Assembly: GCA_964427875.1 (NCBI GenBank)
Contig: CAYRVX010000010.1
Span: 1-64,000, forward strand
From: CAYRVX01 sp964427875
Lineage (GTDB): Bacteria > Planctomycetota > Phycisphaerae > SM23-33
Reading direction: 5' to 3'
Length of the DNA stretch: 64,000 nucleotides
The notes beneath the pieces were generated by a model. The model was not told where the DNA came from, did not search any database, and saw only the letters and a list, made by a program, of their open reading frames with translations. This document shows positions 1-8,945 of this stretch, piece by piece. Each line of letters begins with the position of its first letter. Position 1 is the stretch's first letter. A program made the translations under genes and the position numbers.

Positions 1-5
1 GAAAC

Positions 6-57
6 ATAGGGACGCTAACCAGGTTTCTGCGCAGAAAAACATGGTTAGCGTCCCTAT
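6..57. repeat. Hairpin repeat, copy 1
   Basis: A perfect 16-bp inverted repeat: arms 6-21 (ATAGGGACGCTAACCA) and 42-57. The 20-nt loop contains a second 14-nt palindrome (TTTCTGCGCAGAAA, 23-36). A near-identical copy lies at 141-190. No transposase is next to it. It resembles a REP/MITE-type dispersed palindrome. Confidence 0.8.
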
Positions 58-140
58 ATTAATTGCCGCACCGTAGGCTTCCAGAGCCGCTCCCTGGTCC
101 TGGGGGAGCTTCTCCCTCCTCCGCAGGCCGACCCTAAAAC

Positions 141-190
141 ATAGGGACGCTAACCAGGTTTCTGCGCGAAAAAACATGGTTAGCGTCCCC
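141..190. repeat. Hairpin repeat, copy 2
   Basis: Second copy of the palindrome at 6-57. The perfect stem is 13 bp (144-156 with 177-189) and the loop differs by a few bases (TGCGCGAAAAAA), which breaks the inner palindrome. It lies about 60 nt beyond the stop of the minus-strand gene ending at 251, so it could also end transcription of that operon. It lacks a clean T-run. Confidence 0.75.
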
Positions 191-250
191 AGGTTAAAGG
201 TCTGACCGGGTTCCGATTGAGGCTCCGTCCGGACGTGTACTGCTCCACCG

Positions 251-2119
251 CTACTTGTCCAGTCCGCCCCAGCGTCTGTCCAGTTCCTTGGGCCACGCGG
301 GGCGGTGCGGGGCCTTCTGCGGCTGATTTGCCGGCGTAATCCAGGTGGGCCCGCAATGGCCGAACGCCTTCCGCCAGTCCTCGACGTGCTGCCCGTACTC
401 CACGGCCCCGAGGTCCGGCTTGCCGTCTGCGACGTTCTCCTGGTGGTAGCCCGGCCTCTTGACGCCCGCATTGATGGCGGGCGAGCCGGGCTGGAGGAGG
501 AACCGCGTCTCGGGCGTCGTGCCCAGCAGCGGATCGGCGGTCAGGCCCCGGAAGCCCCTGGTGTACCGATGGCCGTTCAACAGCAGGTTGTGCCGCGTCG
601 GGAAGAACGCCCCAAGCGTCTTGGACGACCAGCACCCAGCCTTGCGGCAGTTGGACAGGACGATGTTGTTCTCGAAGATGCTCGATGCGAACGTGTTGTG
701 CGAGCCCGTGCCGCCGGTGAAGTACGTGTTGTGAAGGAACTGCACGCCGCGGTTCCGCCTGCCCGTGCCGACCAGCTTCATGATGCGACCGCCGCCCGGC
801 CACCAGAGGTTATGGTCGATGGTCAGCGGGCCGCCGCTCTCCGTCGTGGTGATCGCCAGGAGGTCGTGCCTGCCCAGGATGAGGTTGTGGTGGAACCGCA
901 GGTTCATTCGGGCCTCGACGCCGTCGAATTCAGCCACGTTGTCCATGGCCTTCTGCCAGACGTTGTAGGCGACGTCGGACCGCAGATCGGGTACGTGAGG
1001 GAAGTCCTTGTGCCGGCCTCGGGGGTGGAAGAGGTCGAAGCCCTCGTACACGTAGTTGTGCCGGAACACGAGCCCGGTGCCGTTGAACTTGATCGGATTG
1101 ACGTACGTGTTGTGGTACCACATGTTCGCGGTGTAGTTGCGATGCCCCCCGAAGCTCAACAGCTCCCCGCCGTCCATCTCGCAGTGCAGCACCGTGAGGT
1201 TCGTGCACTCGTAGCCGGTGTTGATCGCGAACTGGTAGCCGCTGAAGCAGCAGTCGCGGAGGGTGACGCTGCGCGAGTTGTTGACCTCGACGCCCACCGT
1301 GGGAGCGAGGTGAATGCGCAGGCCCTCGATCGTGACGCCATCGGCGCGGATGTCGATGACGATGCCGCAGATCTTGGGGAAGTCGATCGTCCGGGGCTTG
1401 GAGGACCTCTCCGGCGTGCCTCCGTACCACATCGTGATGGGATGCACGGGCGGGTCCTTCGAGAGGGTCACGATCTGCTGCTGGTTCCAGTACGTTCCCA
1501 GGTCCTTCTGCACGAGCGTGGTGCCGTCCAGGCGGGAGCTGTTGAAATCGACGCGGATGCGGTTGGGGTCCCGCGCGTCGTGGAGCTTCAGCCACAGGGT
1601 GTTGCTCTTCGCGTCGCGTGCGAAGTAGATCGGGGGCGTCCTGTAGCTGGTCTTGCCCGCCTGCCAGCCCTTGCTCCAGTAGGGCCCGCAGACTCGGTTG
1701 TCGAAGTTCTCCTTGCTGCGGTAGTCGAAGGCGTGCACGCCCTCGACCAGGAGCCAGTGGACCGGCCAGTCGATGCCGGCGGCCCACCACGTCCTGCTGC
1801 CGGGCGACGTCTCCCGCCAGGTGACCGGTCCGTTGTGGCGGTTGGTGATCGTCGCCTCGCCCGGGTGCTGCGCCTTGAGCGTGATGGAACGGGTGATGCG
1901 GACGGTCTCGTGATAGACGCCGTCGCTCAGCACGATCACGTCCCCGTCGCTCGACCGGTCAATGGCCTCCTGGATGCCCTGGCCGCTGGAAAGGTACACC
2001 GTGGCGGCCGGGGCGTCCGGGGCCAAGACAGCGGCTGCGATGAGCAGCAGGCCCAGAGCGAATCCGCACAGACCAGCGGCCAGGGCCCCCCTTCGCTCTC
2101 CCGCGACTGGCGATCTCAC
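251..2119 (-). CDS. Secreted right-handed parallel beta-helix protein
   Basis: 622 aa. A Sec-type leader (hydrophobic residues about 13-38, ending near APAA) precedes a short beta-strand region typical of DUF1565/pectate-lyase-like proteins (GxGIQEAID, then VIVLSDGVYHE). The body is rich in N-x-I/V and H-N-x-x-x helix-coil repeats, such as FRHNYVYEG, FHHNLILGR and LHNTYFTGG, as expected of a right-handed beta-helix. The family includes polysaccharide lyases and glycosidases; the substrate cannot be read here. The start is GTG at 2119 with GGAGGAGA just upstream. It lies 84 nt downstream of the ABC permease on the same strand, so it is probably the last gene of the transporter operon and may release the imported sugar. 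Confidence 0.85.
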   Translation of the reverse strand: MRSPVAGERRGALAAGLCGFALGLLLIAAAVLAPDAPAATVYLSSGQGIQEAIDRSSDGDVIVLSDGVYHETVRITRSITLKAQHPGEATITNRHNGPVTWRETSPGSRTWWAAGIDWPVHWLLVEGVHAFDYRSKENFDNRVCGPYWSKGWQAGKTSYRTPPIYFARDAKSNTLWLKLHDARDPNRIRVDFNSSRLDGTTLVQKDLGTYWNQQQIVTLSKDPPVHPITMWYGGTPERSSKPRTIDFPKICGIVIDIRADGVTIEGLRIHLAPTVGVEVNNSRSVTLRDCCFSGYQFAINTGYECTNLTVLHCEMDGGELLSFGGHRNYTANMWYHNTYVNPIKFNGTGLVFRHNYVYEGFDLFHPRGRHKDFPHVPDLRSDVAYNVWQKAMDNVAEFDGVEARMNLRFHHNLILGRHDLLAITTTESGGPLTIDHNLWWPGGGRIMKLVGTGRRNRGVQFLHNTYFTGGTGSHNTFASSIFENNIVLSNCRKAGCWSSKTLGAFFPTRHNLLLNGHRYTRGFRGLTADPLLGTTPETRFLLQPGSPAINAGVKRPGYHQENVADGKPDLGAVEYGQHVEDWRKAFGHCGPTWITPANQPQKAPHRPAWPKELDRRWGGLDK

Positions 2120-2203
2120 GCCGTCTCCTCCCGACCCGACCTGCCTCGGGGCACGTGACTCATTCCTCGTCCTCTCCCCGCCTCATGGGGCCGCCGCCCC
2201 GCC

Positions 2204-3205
2204 TCATCGCCGCGCGCGCTTGAGGCGCTGGCGGTAGTAGTCCAGGACGGCGGCGGCGACGATCACGGCGCCGGTGATGACGCGCTTGTGCGGCTCGCCC
2301 ACGTCGATCACGGCCAGGCCCGCGCCGAGCACGGCGATGATCAGCGCGCCGAGGAACGACCGCACGACGCTGCCGCGCCCGCCCATGAGGCTGGTCCCGC
2401 CGATCACGACGGCCGCGATCACCTGAAGCTCGAAGCCGGTCCTCATGTTCGGGTCGGCCGACTCCATCCGCGAGGTCTCCATCACGGCCGCGACCGCCGC
2501 CAGCAGGCCGCACAGGGCGAACACCGCCAGCTTGACCCGCCGCGGGTCGATGCCCGAGAGGCGCACCGCCTCCTCGTTCGTGCCGATGGCGATCATGTAT
2601 CGCCCGAACACGGTGAACGACAGCACCATCTGCCCGGCGATCACGATCGCAATGGCGATGAGGAACGGCAGCGAGACGCCGAGGAGGCTCGTCTCGGCGA
2701 TGAATGCGATGTCCGAGCCGATGTAGACCGTCTTCGAGTCGGTGACGAGGTAGGTCGCCCCGCGTGCGATCTCGAGCATGCCGAGCGTGACGATGAAGGA
2801 CGGCAGCCGCCACGCGATCGTCAGGAAGCCGTTGGCCAGGCCGCAGACGAGCCCGGCGCCGATGCACGCCGCGATGCCCACCGCCGCCGGCAGCCCCAGG
2901 CCGGCGTACTGCTCCCGGGCCGTGCACGCCGCCAGGACGCCCGCGCCCAGGGCCAGCACCGAACCCACCGACAGGTCGATCCCCGCGATGATCAGCACGT
3001 ACGTCATGCCGACGGCGGCGATCACCAGCGGGGGAATCTGGTTCGTGATCATCCGGAACGTGCCGAGCGAGAGGAAGCGCTCGGAAAGCAGACCGAAGAC
3101 CACGACCAGCAGGACGAGCACGGCCAGCATGGCCACGTAGTCCATGAGAGAGACCATCAGCCCCACCGGGCCGGTCCGCGATCGTGCCGGCGCCGGCGGG
3201 GTCAT
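2204..3205 (-). CDS. Sugar ABC transporter permease, RbsC/BPD_transp_2 type
   Basis: 333 aa inner-membrane permease with 8-10 hydrophobic segments. It carries the family signatures GIDLSVGSVLALG (about residues 73-85) and GGTSLMGGRGSV near residue 275. It would pair with the ATPase immediately upstream to import a pentose, hexose or similar polyol. The ATG at 3205 overlaps the ATPase stop by 4 bp (ATGA), showing translational coupling and fixing the start. The C-terminus ends in a basic cytoplasmic tail (YRQRLKRARR). The sugar cannot be assigned from the permease. Confidence 0.92.
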   Translation of the reverse strand: MTPPAPARSRTGPVGLMVSLMDYVAMLAVLVLLVVVFGLLSERFLSLGTFRMITNQIPPLVIAAVGMTYVLIIAGIDLSVGSVLALGAGVLAACTAREQYAGLGLPAAVGIAACIGAGLVCGLANGFLTIAWRLPSFIVTLGMLEIARGATYLVTDSKTVYIGSDIAFIAETSLLGVSLPFLIAIAIVIAGQMVLSFTVFGRYMIAIGTNEEAVRLSGIDPRRVKLAVFALCGLLAAVAAVMETSRMESADPNMRTGFELQVIAAVVIGGTSLMGGRGSVVRSFLGALIIAVLGAGLAVIDVGEPHKRVITGAVIVAAAVLDYYRQRLKRARR

Positions 3206-4743
3206 GAGGCGCTCGCCTCCTTCCCGCCGGAGGTGTACCCGCTCAGGGCGGCGGCCATGATCCTGTCCTGGGTCCATTCGCCGCGCCGGAAGACGCCCGC
3301 CAGCCGCCCGGCCGACATCACGGCGATCCGGTCGCAGACTGCAAGGAGCTCCTTCAGGTCGCTGGAGACGACGAGGATGGCCTTGCCGCGGCCGGCCAGG
3401 TCGCTCAGCAGGCGGTAGATCTCGAACTTGGCGGCGACGTCGATGCCGCGCGTCGGCTCGTCGAACAGGAGGATATCGCAGTCGCGGTATATCCACCGTG
3501 CGACGACGAGCTTCTGCTGATTCCCGCCGCTGAGCTCGACGGCCGCCTGCTCGCCGGAGCGGTACCGCAGCGAGATCAGCCGCGCGACGCGGTCCGTCAC
3601 GGCGCGCTCCCGGCCCGATCGAATCCACGCCCGGGCCCACGTGACGGGCAGCAGGTTCGCCAGCGTGACGTTCACGCGGACCGAGAGCGGCAGCAGCAGG
3701 CCCTGGCTCTTGCGGTCCTCGGTCAGCAGGGCGATCCCCCGGCGGACGGCGTCCCTCGGCGAGCGGATCCTCGCGGGCCTCTGGGAGCCGTAGAGGTACA
3801 CCTCCCCGGCGTCCGGCCGGTCGGCGCCGAAGACCGCGCGCAAGGTTTCCGTCCGGCCGGAGCCCATCAGCCCGGCAAAGCCGAGCACCTCGCCGCGGCG
3901 AAGCTCGAAGCTCACGTCCCTGACCCTCCGGCCGCGGCACAGGCCGCGGACGCGCAGGGCCGGCTCGCCGGTCGGCCGGGCGCGCGGCGGATGAACGTCG
4001 TCGAACTCCCGTCCGACCATCCACCGGATGATCTGGTCGATGCTCGCCCGCCCGGCCGGACAGGTGGCGACGAGCTTTCCGTTGCGGAGCACCGTGATGC
4101 GGTCGGCGATGCGGCGGATCTCCTCCAGGCGGTGCGAGATGTAGATGACGCCGACACCGCCGCGCCGGAGGCGCTCGATCTGCGCGAAGAGAAGATCGGT
4201 CTCCGCGTCGGTCAGTGCGGCGGTGGGCTCGTCGAGGATGAGCAGGTCACAGCGCTGCGAGAGCCCCGCGGCGATCTCGACGAGCTGCTGCCGGCCGACG
4301 CCCAGGGCGTGGACCAGGCGGCCGGGCTCCACATCCTCCAACCCGACCTCGCGCATCAGCCGCCGCGCCTCGGCGCGCATCCGCCCGTAACGGATCACGC
4401 CGAGGGTGTGCGGCAAGTGGCCCAGGAAGATGTTCTCGGCCGCGCTGAGGGTGCCGATGAGGTTCAGCTCCTGCATGACCATTCGGACGCCGAGCTGTTG
4501 GGCATCGGCCTTGCCGGCGGGCGCGTAGGCGAGCCCGCGGAAGCGCATCGAGCCGGCGTCGGCGCGGACCAGGCCGGAAACGATCTTCGCGAAGGTGCTC
4601 TTGCCCGCGCCGTTCTCCCCGACCAGGGCGTGCACCTCGCCGCGCAGGAGCCGGAAGCTCACGTCCGAGAGGGCGTCCACGCCGGGGTAGGACTTGCTCA
4701 GGCCCGCCGCCTCGAACAGGATGTCGCTCGCCGGTTCGGTCAT
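3202..4743 (-). CDS. Sugar ABC transporter ATP-binding protein, RbsA type (two NBDs)
   Basis: 513 aa cytoplasmic ATPase with two nucleotide-binding domains in one chain, the normal RbsA/XylG/MglA length. NBD1 has Walker A GENGAGKST near residue 43, a degenerate signature (LGVGRQQ) and Walker B LLILDEPTAAL. NBD2 has the usual degenerate Walker A (GLMGSGRTE), a good signature (LSGGNQQK) and LLFDEPTRGIDV. One consensus and one degenerate site is typical of this subfamily. ATG at 4743 overlaps the stop of the binding-protein gene by 4 bp, and its own stop overlaps the permease start. Confidence 0.95.
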   Translation of the reverse strand: MTEPASDILFEAAGLSKSYPGVDALSDVSFRLLRGEVHALVGENGAGKSTFAKIVSGLVRADAGSMRFRGLAYAPAGKADAQQLGVRMVMQELNLIGTLSAAENIFLGHLPHTLGVIRYGRMRAEARRLMREVGLEDVEPGRLVHALGVGRQQLVEIAAGLSQRCDLLILDEPTAALTDAETDLLFAQIERLRRGGVGVIYISHRLEEIRRIADRITVLRNGKLVATCPAGRASIDQIIRWMVGREFDDVHPPRARPTGEPALRVRGLCRGRRVRDVSFELRRGEVLGFAGLMGSGRTETLRAVFGADRPDAGEVYLYGSQRPARIRSPRDAVRRGIALLTEDRKSQGLLLPLSVRVNVTLANLLPVTWARAWIRSGRERAVTDRVARLISLRYRSGEQAAVELSGGNQQKLVVARWIYRDCDILLFDEPTRGIDVAAKFEIYRLLSDLAGRGKAILVVSSDLKELLAVCDRIAVMSAGRLAGVFRRGEWTQDRIMAAALSGYTSGGKEASAS

Positions 4744-5690
4744 TTCAGGCTGTCGGCGGTGATCAGGTCGACCGGCGTTTCCTTGTCGGCGGGCGTGGTC
4801 TTCTCCCGAAGGATCTCCAGGGCGTACTCGATGCCGAAGACGGCGATCCGGTCGGCGTGCTGGTCGATCGTGCAGAGGACCTTGCCCTCCTTCATTCGCT
4901 GCTGGATGGCGGAGATGTTGTCGTAGCCGACGACGAGCACCTTGCCGGCCTTGCCCGCCGCCTGGAGCGCCGTCACCGCGCCCAGGGCCATGTTGTCGTT
5001 GGCGCACAGGATGGCCTTGAGGTCGGGGTGCTGGACGAGCATGCCCGCGACGACCTTCTCCGCCTGGTCGGGCATCCAGTTGGCGGACTGGCTGGAGACG
5101 ACCTTCGCGCCGACGGCCTTCATGGCGTCCTCGAAGCCGAGCCTGCGCTGCACGCCGTTAAAGGCGTTGGGCACGCCCTCGACGATGGCGACCTCGTCGC
5201 CGGCCTTGAGCTTCCCGGCGAGGTGCTTCGCCGCGAGGCGGGCGCCCTTGCGGTTGTCCGGGCCGACGAAGGGGATCCGGATCTTCTTGTCGGCCAGCAC
5301 GGCGTCGTCGAACTTGTTGTCGATGTTCACGACGACGATCCCCGCGTCCATTGCCCGCTTGCAGACGGGCACGAGGGCCTTGGAGTCGGCCGGGGCGACC
5401 ACGATCGCATCGACCTCCTGGGCGATCATCTGCTCGACGATGGCGATCTGGCGGGCGACGTCCTGCTCGTCCTTGATGCCGTTGCAGATCAGGCTGTACG
5501 TGTCCTTGTTGGCCTGCTGGTGCGCCCGCGCGCCGTCCTCCATCGTCTTGAAGAACTCGTTGGCCAGCGACTTCATGATCAGGGCGACGCGAGGTTTCTC
5601 GGCGGACTTCTTGCAGCCACCCGAGAGAACCGCCAGCAGGATCGCAATCGACCCCACGGCAACGGCGGACGTGCTCAGTGACCTGTTCAT
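4740..5690 (-). CDS. Sugar ABC transporter substrate-binding lipoprotein, RbsB type
   Basis: 316 aa. A lipoprotein leader ends in the lipobox LSGGC (Cys about 26), so the protein should be membrane-anchored outside the cytoplasm. The mature part is a type I periplasmic-binding fold (Peripla_BP_4): VALIMKSLANEFFKTM, DAIVVAPADSKAL, GPDNRKGARLA and ILCANDNMALG are RbsB/LacI-like landmarks. I chose ATG 5690, giving MNRSL and a normal signal peptide, over an in-frame start 24 nt upstream; AGGAAGG lies just before it. It is the first gene of the importer operon, with a promoter-like sequence at 5723-5751. The ligand is unknown. Confidence 0.93.
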   Translation of the reverse strand: MNRSLSTSAVAVGSIAILLAVLSGGCKKSAEKPRVALIMKSLANEFFKTMEDGARAHQQANKDTYSLICNGIKDEQDVARQIAIVEQMIAQEVDAIVVAPADSKALVPVCKRAMDAGIVVVNIDNKFDDAVLADKKIRIPFVGPDNRKGARLAAKHLAGKLKAGDEVAIVEGVPNAFNGVQRRLGFEDAMKAVGAKVVSSQSANWMPDQAEKVVAGMLVQHPDLKAILCANDNMALGAVTALQAAGKAGKVLVVGYDNISAIQQRMKEGKVLCTIDQHADRIAVFGIEYALEILREKTTPADKETPVDLITADSLK

Positions 5691-5722
5691 CTTCCTTCCT
5701 CGCTCCCCTCGCATCCGAGGCC

Positions 5723-5751
5723 TATGTAGCCCATCCGCCGCGGGCTGTCAA
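5723..5751 (-). promoter_or_regulatory. Candidate sigma-70 promoter of the ABC importer operon
   Basis: On the minus strand TTGACA (5751-5746) is separated by 17 nt from TACATA (5728-5723). The -35 is a perfect consensus; the -10 is weak. Transcription would begin near 5716, about 26 nt before the start codon. Confidence 0.45.
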
Positions 5752-5874
5752 CGTCTTCGCGCCGGTCCGGGGTCGCTCTCCGCGACCGGCACGAACGACC
5801 GAGGGTTTCAAGAGAGGAAGGCGCTTCTACCGTGCCGAGGAGAGCCCGTACCACCGCAGACAGGAGAGGCGGCA

Positions 5875-7896
5875 ATGCACACGTTCGCATGTTTGGCGAC
5901 ATGCCTGCTGAGCGGCGCGGCGGCCCGGCCACCCGCCGGCGGACTCCAGTCGCTGCCGGAGCTGCGCAGCGAGGCCGTTCGCCTGGCCAATCCCGGCTTC
6001 GAGGATGGGACGGCTGGATGGTCGTCCGGAGCGGACGGGCCGTTTCAGGTGAGCCGATCGGGGGCGCGCAGCGGAACGGCGTGCCTGCGATTCGACGCCT
6101 CCGTCCCCAGCAGGTACACCCCCTCGGTCCGTCAGGCGCTCAAGACGATCGGGCCCGGTGTCTACAGGCTGCGTTTCCGGGTGAAGTGCCGGGACATGAA
6201 GCCCCCCGCGCGCGGCACGGCCGGCGTGCGCGTGAGCATCGAGTACCGGTTGGGCAGCGGCGCCCGGGCGTGGCCGTCGACGGACGTGCTCAACGGCACC
6301 TTCGATTGGCGGCTCGTGGAGCTCAGCGTCCTTCTTCCCAAGGACATGAAGCCCTCGACGGCGTTTGTCAGCATTCACCGCTACGGCAAGCCAGCCGCCG
6401 GCGTGGCCCTCTTCGACGACGTCTCGATGGAGCGCCTTCGAGAGCCTCCCGTGGAGGCCTACCTGCGCTATCCGAACTACCGCGGCTATCTGAGCGAGGA
6501 CGCACCGCAGCGCGTTCGTCTGTGGGTGAAGGCAAACGAGGCCGAGGCCGCCGGGCCCGCACGCGTGGAAGTGACGAACGCCGCCACGGGCCGCAGGATC
6601 GCCGGCGCGGCGATGAGCGCCGCCGGGAAGGAGGAGATCATCGAGCTGGACGCCGGCAGATGGCCCCCGGGACGGTACGCGATCCGAGCGAGGCTCGGCG
6701 AGCACGAGTATCCGCCCTACGTGATCCAGAAGATCTCCGCCCGGCAGCGGCGCGGGCTTGCGGTGTGGTTCGATCGACACCACGTGCTTCACGTGCACGG
6801 CAAGCCGGTATTCCCGATCGGCTTCTACAACACCGTTCGCCGGTTCGCCGTGGTGGATGATGCGGAGATCGCCCGCCTCGACAAGCTCGCCGAGGCGGAG
6901 ACGAACTTCACCATCAACTACACGTGGTGGCCGTGCTCGATGAAGGACCGCCGCCGCTACCTCACCGAGATGCGCCGGCGCGGCATCGCGTACCTCGACA
7001 CGCTGATGCCCTTCCAGCCGGGCAAGGTGAAGCTGGCGCCGCAGCAGTTGGCCATCTGCAACGAGCTGCTTCCCGCGGCGCGAGGCAGGCTCGAGACTCA
7101 GGACCAGTGTGACCGCTTCCTCGCCCTCCTGGCCCGCGAGATGCGGAAGCTCCCCGGCCACGCCGGCTGGTACGTGATGGACGAGCGGCCCTTCGGCATG
7201 GTGCCCGCGATCTTCCATCAGTACACCGTCCTGCGCCGCGCCGACTGCGACCACCCGACGTACGGCGTGAGCAACAAGCCCGGCGAGCTCCACAAATGGC
7301 GCGACGCGTTGGACGTGTTCGGCCTCGACCCGTACCCGCTTCTCAACATGAAGCTCACCCGGCCGCTCAGCGAGGTCGGGCGGTGGACCCGCGCGGGCGT
7401 GGAGGCCACCCAGGGCAGCCGGCCCGTCTGGATGGTCATCCAGTTCTTCCAGGGCTGGAGCACCGATCGGTGGCCGACCGAAGAGGAGCTGCGAACGATG
7501 AGCCTGATGGCCATAACCGAGGGGGCCCGGGGCCTGTTCTACTGGAGCTTCGGAATCCGGGCGCTGCTGTGGGTCAAGGACCCGGCCGAACGGGAGGCGT
7601 ACTGGCAGCGGGCCGTCAAGGTGACCCGGGAGCTGAAGTCGCTGACGCCGGCGCTGATCGCACGCGACGCGCCGGAGATCGTCTCGGCCGTTTCCGACCC
7701 TCGCATCCGCTGGCGAGGCAGGACGGCCGGCGGCAAGTGGTACGTCTTCGCCTACCTGCCCGCCGCGAGCTTCCGTGAGCGCTTCGACGCCGAACCGCTG
7801 GAAGTGACCTTCAGCTTACAGGACGGACAGAAGGTCCGCCGGAGCTTCCGCCCGGACACGGCCGACTGGTTCGCCGTCACCCCGCGGGGCCGGTGA
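5875..7896 (+). CDS. Secreted glycoside-hydrolase-like protein with N-terminal carbohydrate-binding domain
   Basis: 673 aa. It has a short secretion leader (MHTFACLATCLLSG). Residues about 38-180 look like a galactose-binding/CBM-type jelly roll (NPGFEDGTAGW, GVYRLRFRVKC, GVALFDDVSME). About 200-290 is an Ig-like linker. From about 300 there is a probable TIM barrel (GKPVFPIGFYNT, WYVMDERPFGM, FGLDPYPL, IQFFQGW, GLFYWSFG), followed by a short C-terminal beta domain. Fold and the acidic DER motif suggest a glycosidase, but I cannot name a GH family. Start ATG 5875 has AGGAGAGG 5 nt upstream. It is divergent from the ABC importer operon. Confidence 0.75.
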   Translation: MHTFACLATCLLSGAAARPPAGGLQSLPELRSEAVRLANPGFEDGTAGWSSGADGPFQVSRSGARSGTACLRFDASVPSRYTPSVRQALKTIGPGVYRLRFRVKCRDMKPPARGTAGVRVSIEYRLGSGARAWPSTDVLNGTFDWRLVELSVLLPKDMKPSTAFVSIHRYGKPAAGVALFDDVSMERLREPPVEAYLRYPNYRGYLSEDAPQRVRLWVKANEAEAAGPARVEVTNAATGRRIAGAAMSAAGKEEIIELDAGRWPPGRYAIRARLGEHEYPPYVIQKISARQRRGLAVWFDRHHVLHVHGKPVFPIGFYNTVRRFAVVDDAEIARLDKLAEAETNFTINYTWWPCSMKDRRRYLTEMRRRGIAYLDTLMPFQPGKVKLAPQQLAICNELLPAARGRLETQDQCDRFLALLAREMRKLPGHAGWYVMDERPFGMVPAIFHQYTVLRRADCDHPTYGVSNKPGELHKWRDALDVFGLDPYPLLNMKLTRPLSEVGRWTRAGVEATQGSRPVWMVIQFFQGWSTDRWPTEEELRTMSLMAITEGARGLFYWSFGIRALLWVKDPAEREAYWQRAVKVTRELKSLTPALIARDAPEIVSAVSDPRIRWRGRTAGGKWYVFAYLPAASFRERFDAEPLEVTFSLQDGQKVRRSFRPDTADWFAVTPRGR

Positions 7897-7905
7897 CCCT
7901 CGCGG

Positions 7906-7920
7906 CGGGGCCTCGCCCCG
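7906..7920. terminator. Small GC-rich hairpin between convergent genes
   Basis: CGGGGC (7906-7911) and GCCCCG (7915-7920) form a 6-bp stem with a 3-nt loop. It sits in the 45-bp gap between stops at 7896 (+) and 7942 (-). No T-tract follows, so use as a bidirectional terminator is only suggested by position. Confidence 0.3.
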
Positions 7921-7941
7921 GGCGCCGCACGAGCGGTAGGC

Positions 7942-8823
7942 TCAGGAAGGCCCGGCGCGGCTCCGCTGCTTCGGCCGCGGCTCCCCGGCTGACTTGCCGC
8001 GGGGGAAGACCCACCCCAGCAGCTCCGGCCCGCGCAGGGCCCGGTCCCAGGCGTTGTGCCCGCCGCTCTTGTACTCGCTGTAGCGGAGGCGCCCGTCGGC
8101 GGAGGCCGAGACCGTCTTCCGCTCGTCGTCCTTGACGGTGGGCTTCTCGCCTTTGGCCTTCATCAGGGCCGCGAACATGTCGCGAGATCCTCGCACCGGC
8201 ACGATGCGGTCGTCCGCCGAGTGGAAGACCCAGATTCTCATGTGCCTGATCGACGCCGCCCTGGCGGGGTCGCCTCCGCCGCAGATCGGGACGGCCGAGG
8301 CGAACTTCCTCGGGCACCGCGAGATCAGGTCCCACACGCCGTAGCCGCCCATGGACGCCCCGACGACGTGCAGGCCGGCCGTGTCGATGGGGGCCTGCTC
8401 GATCACCTTCTCCAGCAGCTCCAGGAGCACGACGATCGACCCGGCGGGCTTGGCCGGCATCCTGTGCGAGCCGCTGCCCGCACCGCGGGGCGAGACCCAG
8501 TTCTTCCCTTTGATCGCCACCGGCCGCAGCACGAAGCACGGCTGCTTGCCCTGGTGCTCGGGCCTGTAGAACGCGCCGGTCGGCATGTTCGGCCCGCCGC
8601 GGCCGTTCGACCTCAGCCCGCCGTGCAGCCAGATCACCAGCGGGTACTTCTTCGCCGGATCGACCTTCCCGGGCGTGAACAGGTAGTAATGGATCGTCTC
8701 GCCCGTGCTGCCTTCAAACGGCTGTCGGGCGGTCCAGTTGCCGGCGGGCTCAGCCGAAGCGGCGAGAGCGGGGCCGACCGCCGGCCAGGTCGCGATGATC
8801 AGGGCAAGTTTTGCGCGATTCAT
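7942..8823 (-). CDS. Secreted alpha/beta-hydrolase (esterase/depolymerase-like)
   Basis: 293 aa with a signal peptide ending near LAASA. The alpha/beta-hydrolase fold is recognisable: YPLVIWLHGG (oxyanion region, residues 60-69), the nucleophile elbow GASMGG with Ser157, the acid in HSADDRIVP (Asp204/205) and His256 in SGGHNAWD. This matches the PHB-depolymerase/prolyl-oligopeptidase-like esterases common among secreted planctomycete enzymes; carbohydrate esterase activity is plausible but unproven. AGAGGA lies 7 nt before ATG 8823. The basic C-terminal tail after residue 275 is low complexity. Confidence 0.85.
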   Translation of the reverse strand: MNRAKLALIIATWPAVGPALAASAEPAGNWTARQPFEGSTGETIHYYLFTPGKVDPAKKYPLVIWLHGGLRSNGRGGPNMPTGAFYRPEHQGKQPCFVLRPVAIKGKNWVSPRGAGSGSHRMPAKPAGSIVVLLELLEKVIEQAPIDTAGLHVVGASMGGYGVWDLISRCPRKFASAVPICGGGDPARAASIRHMRIWVFHSADDRIVPVRGSRDMFAALMKAKGEKPTVKDDERKTVSASADGRLRYSEYKSGGHNAWDRALRGPELLGWVFPRGKSAGEPRPKQRSRAGPS

Positions 8824-8848
8824 TTGCAGTTCCTCTCACGGGTGCGCC

Positions 8849-8876
8849 ATTATAGAGGTTCTGTCCGGCCCCACAA
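8849..8876 (-). promoter_or_regulatory. Candidate sigma-70 promoter of the esterase gene
   Basis: Minus strand: TTGTGG (8876-8871), 16-nt spacer, perfect TATAAT (8854-8849), ending 26 nt before the start codon at 8823. Confidence 0.45.
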
Positions 8877-8945
8877 GCGCCGCGGACGGCGATGTCGCAG
8901 ATGACCGGTTTGCCTGGCCGGCAGTGGCTCTGAAGGGACAGACCC

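Noticed and set aside
6..190. CRISPR array
   Set aside because: Only two palindromic units with internal inverted symmetry and unequal loops; no regular spacers and no cas genes.
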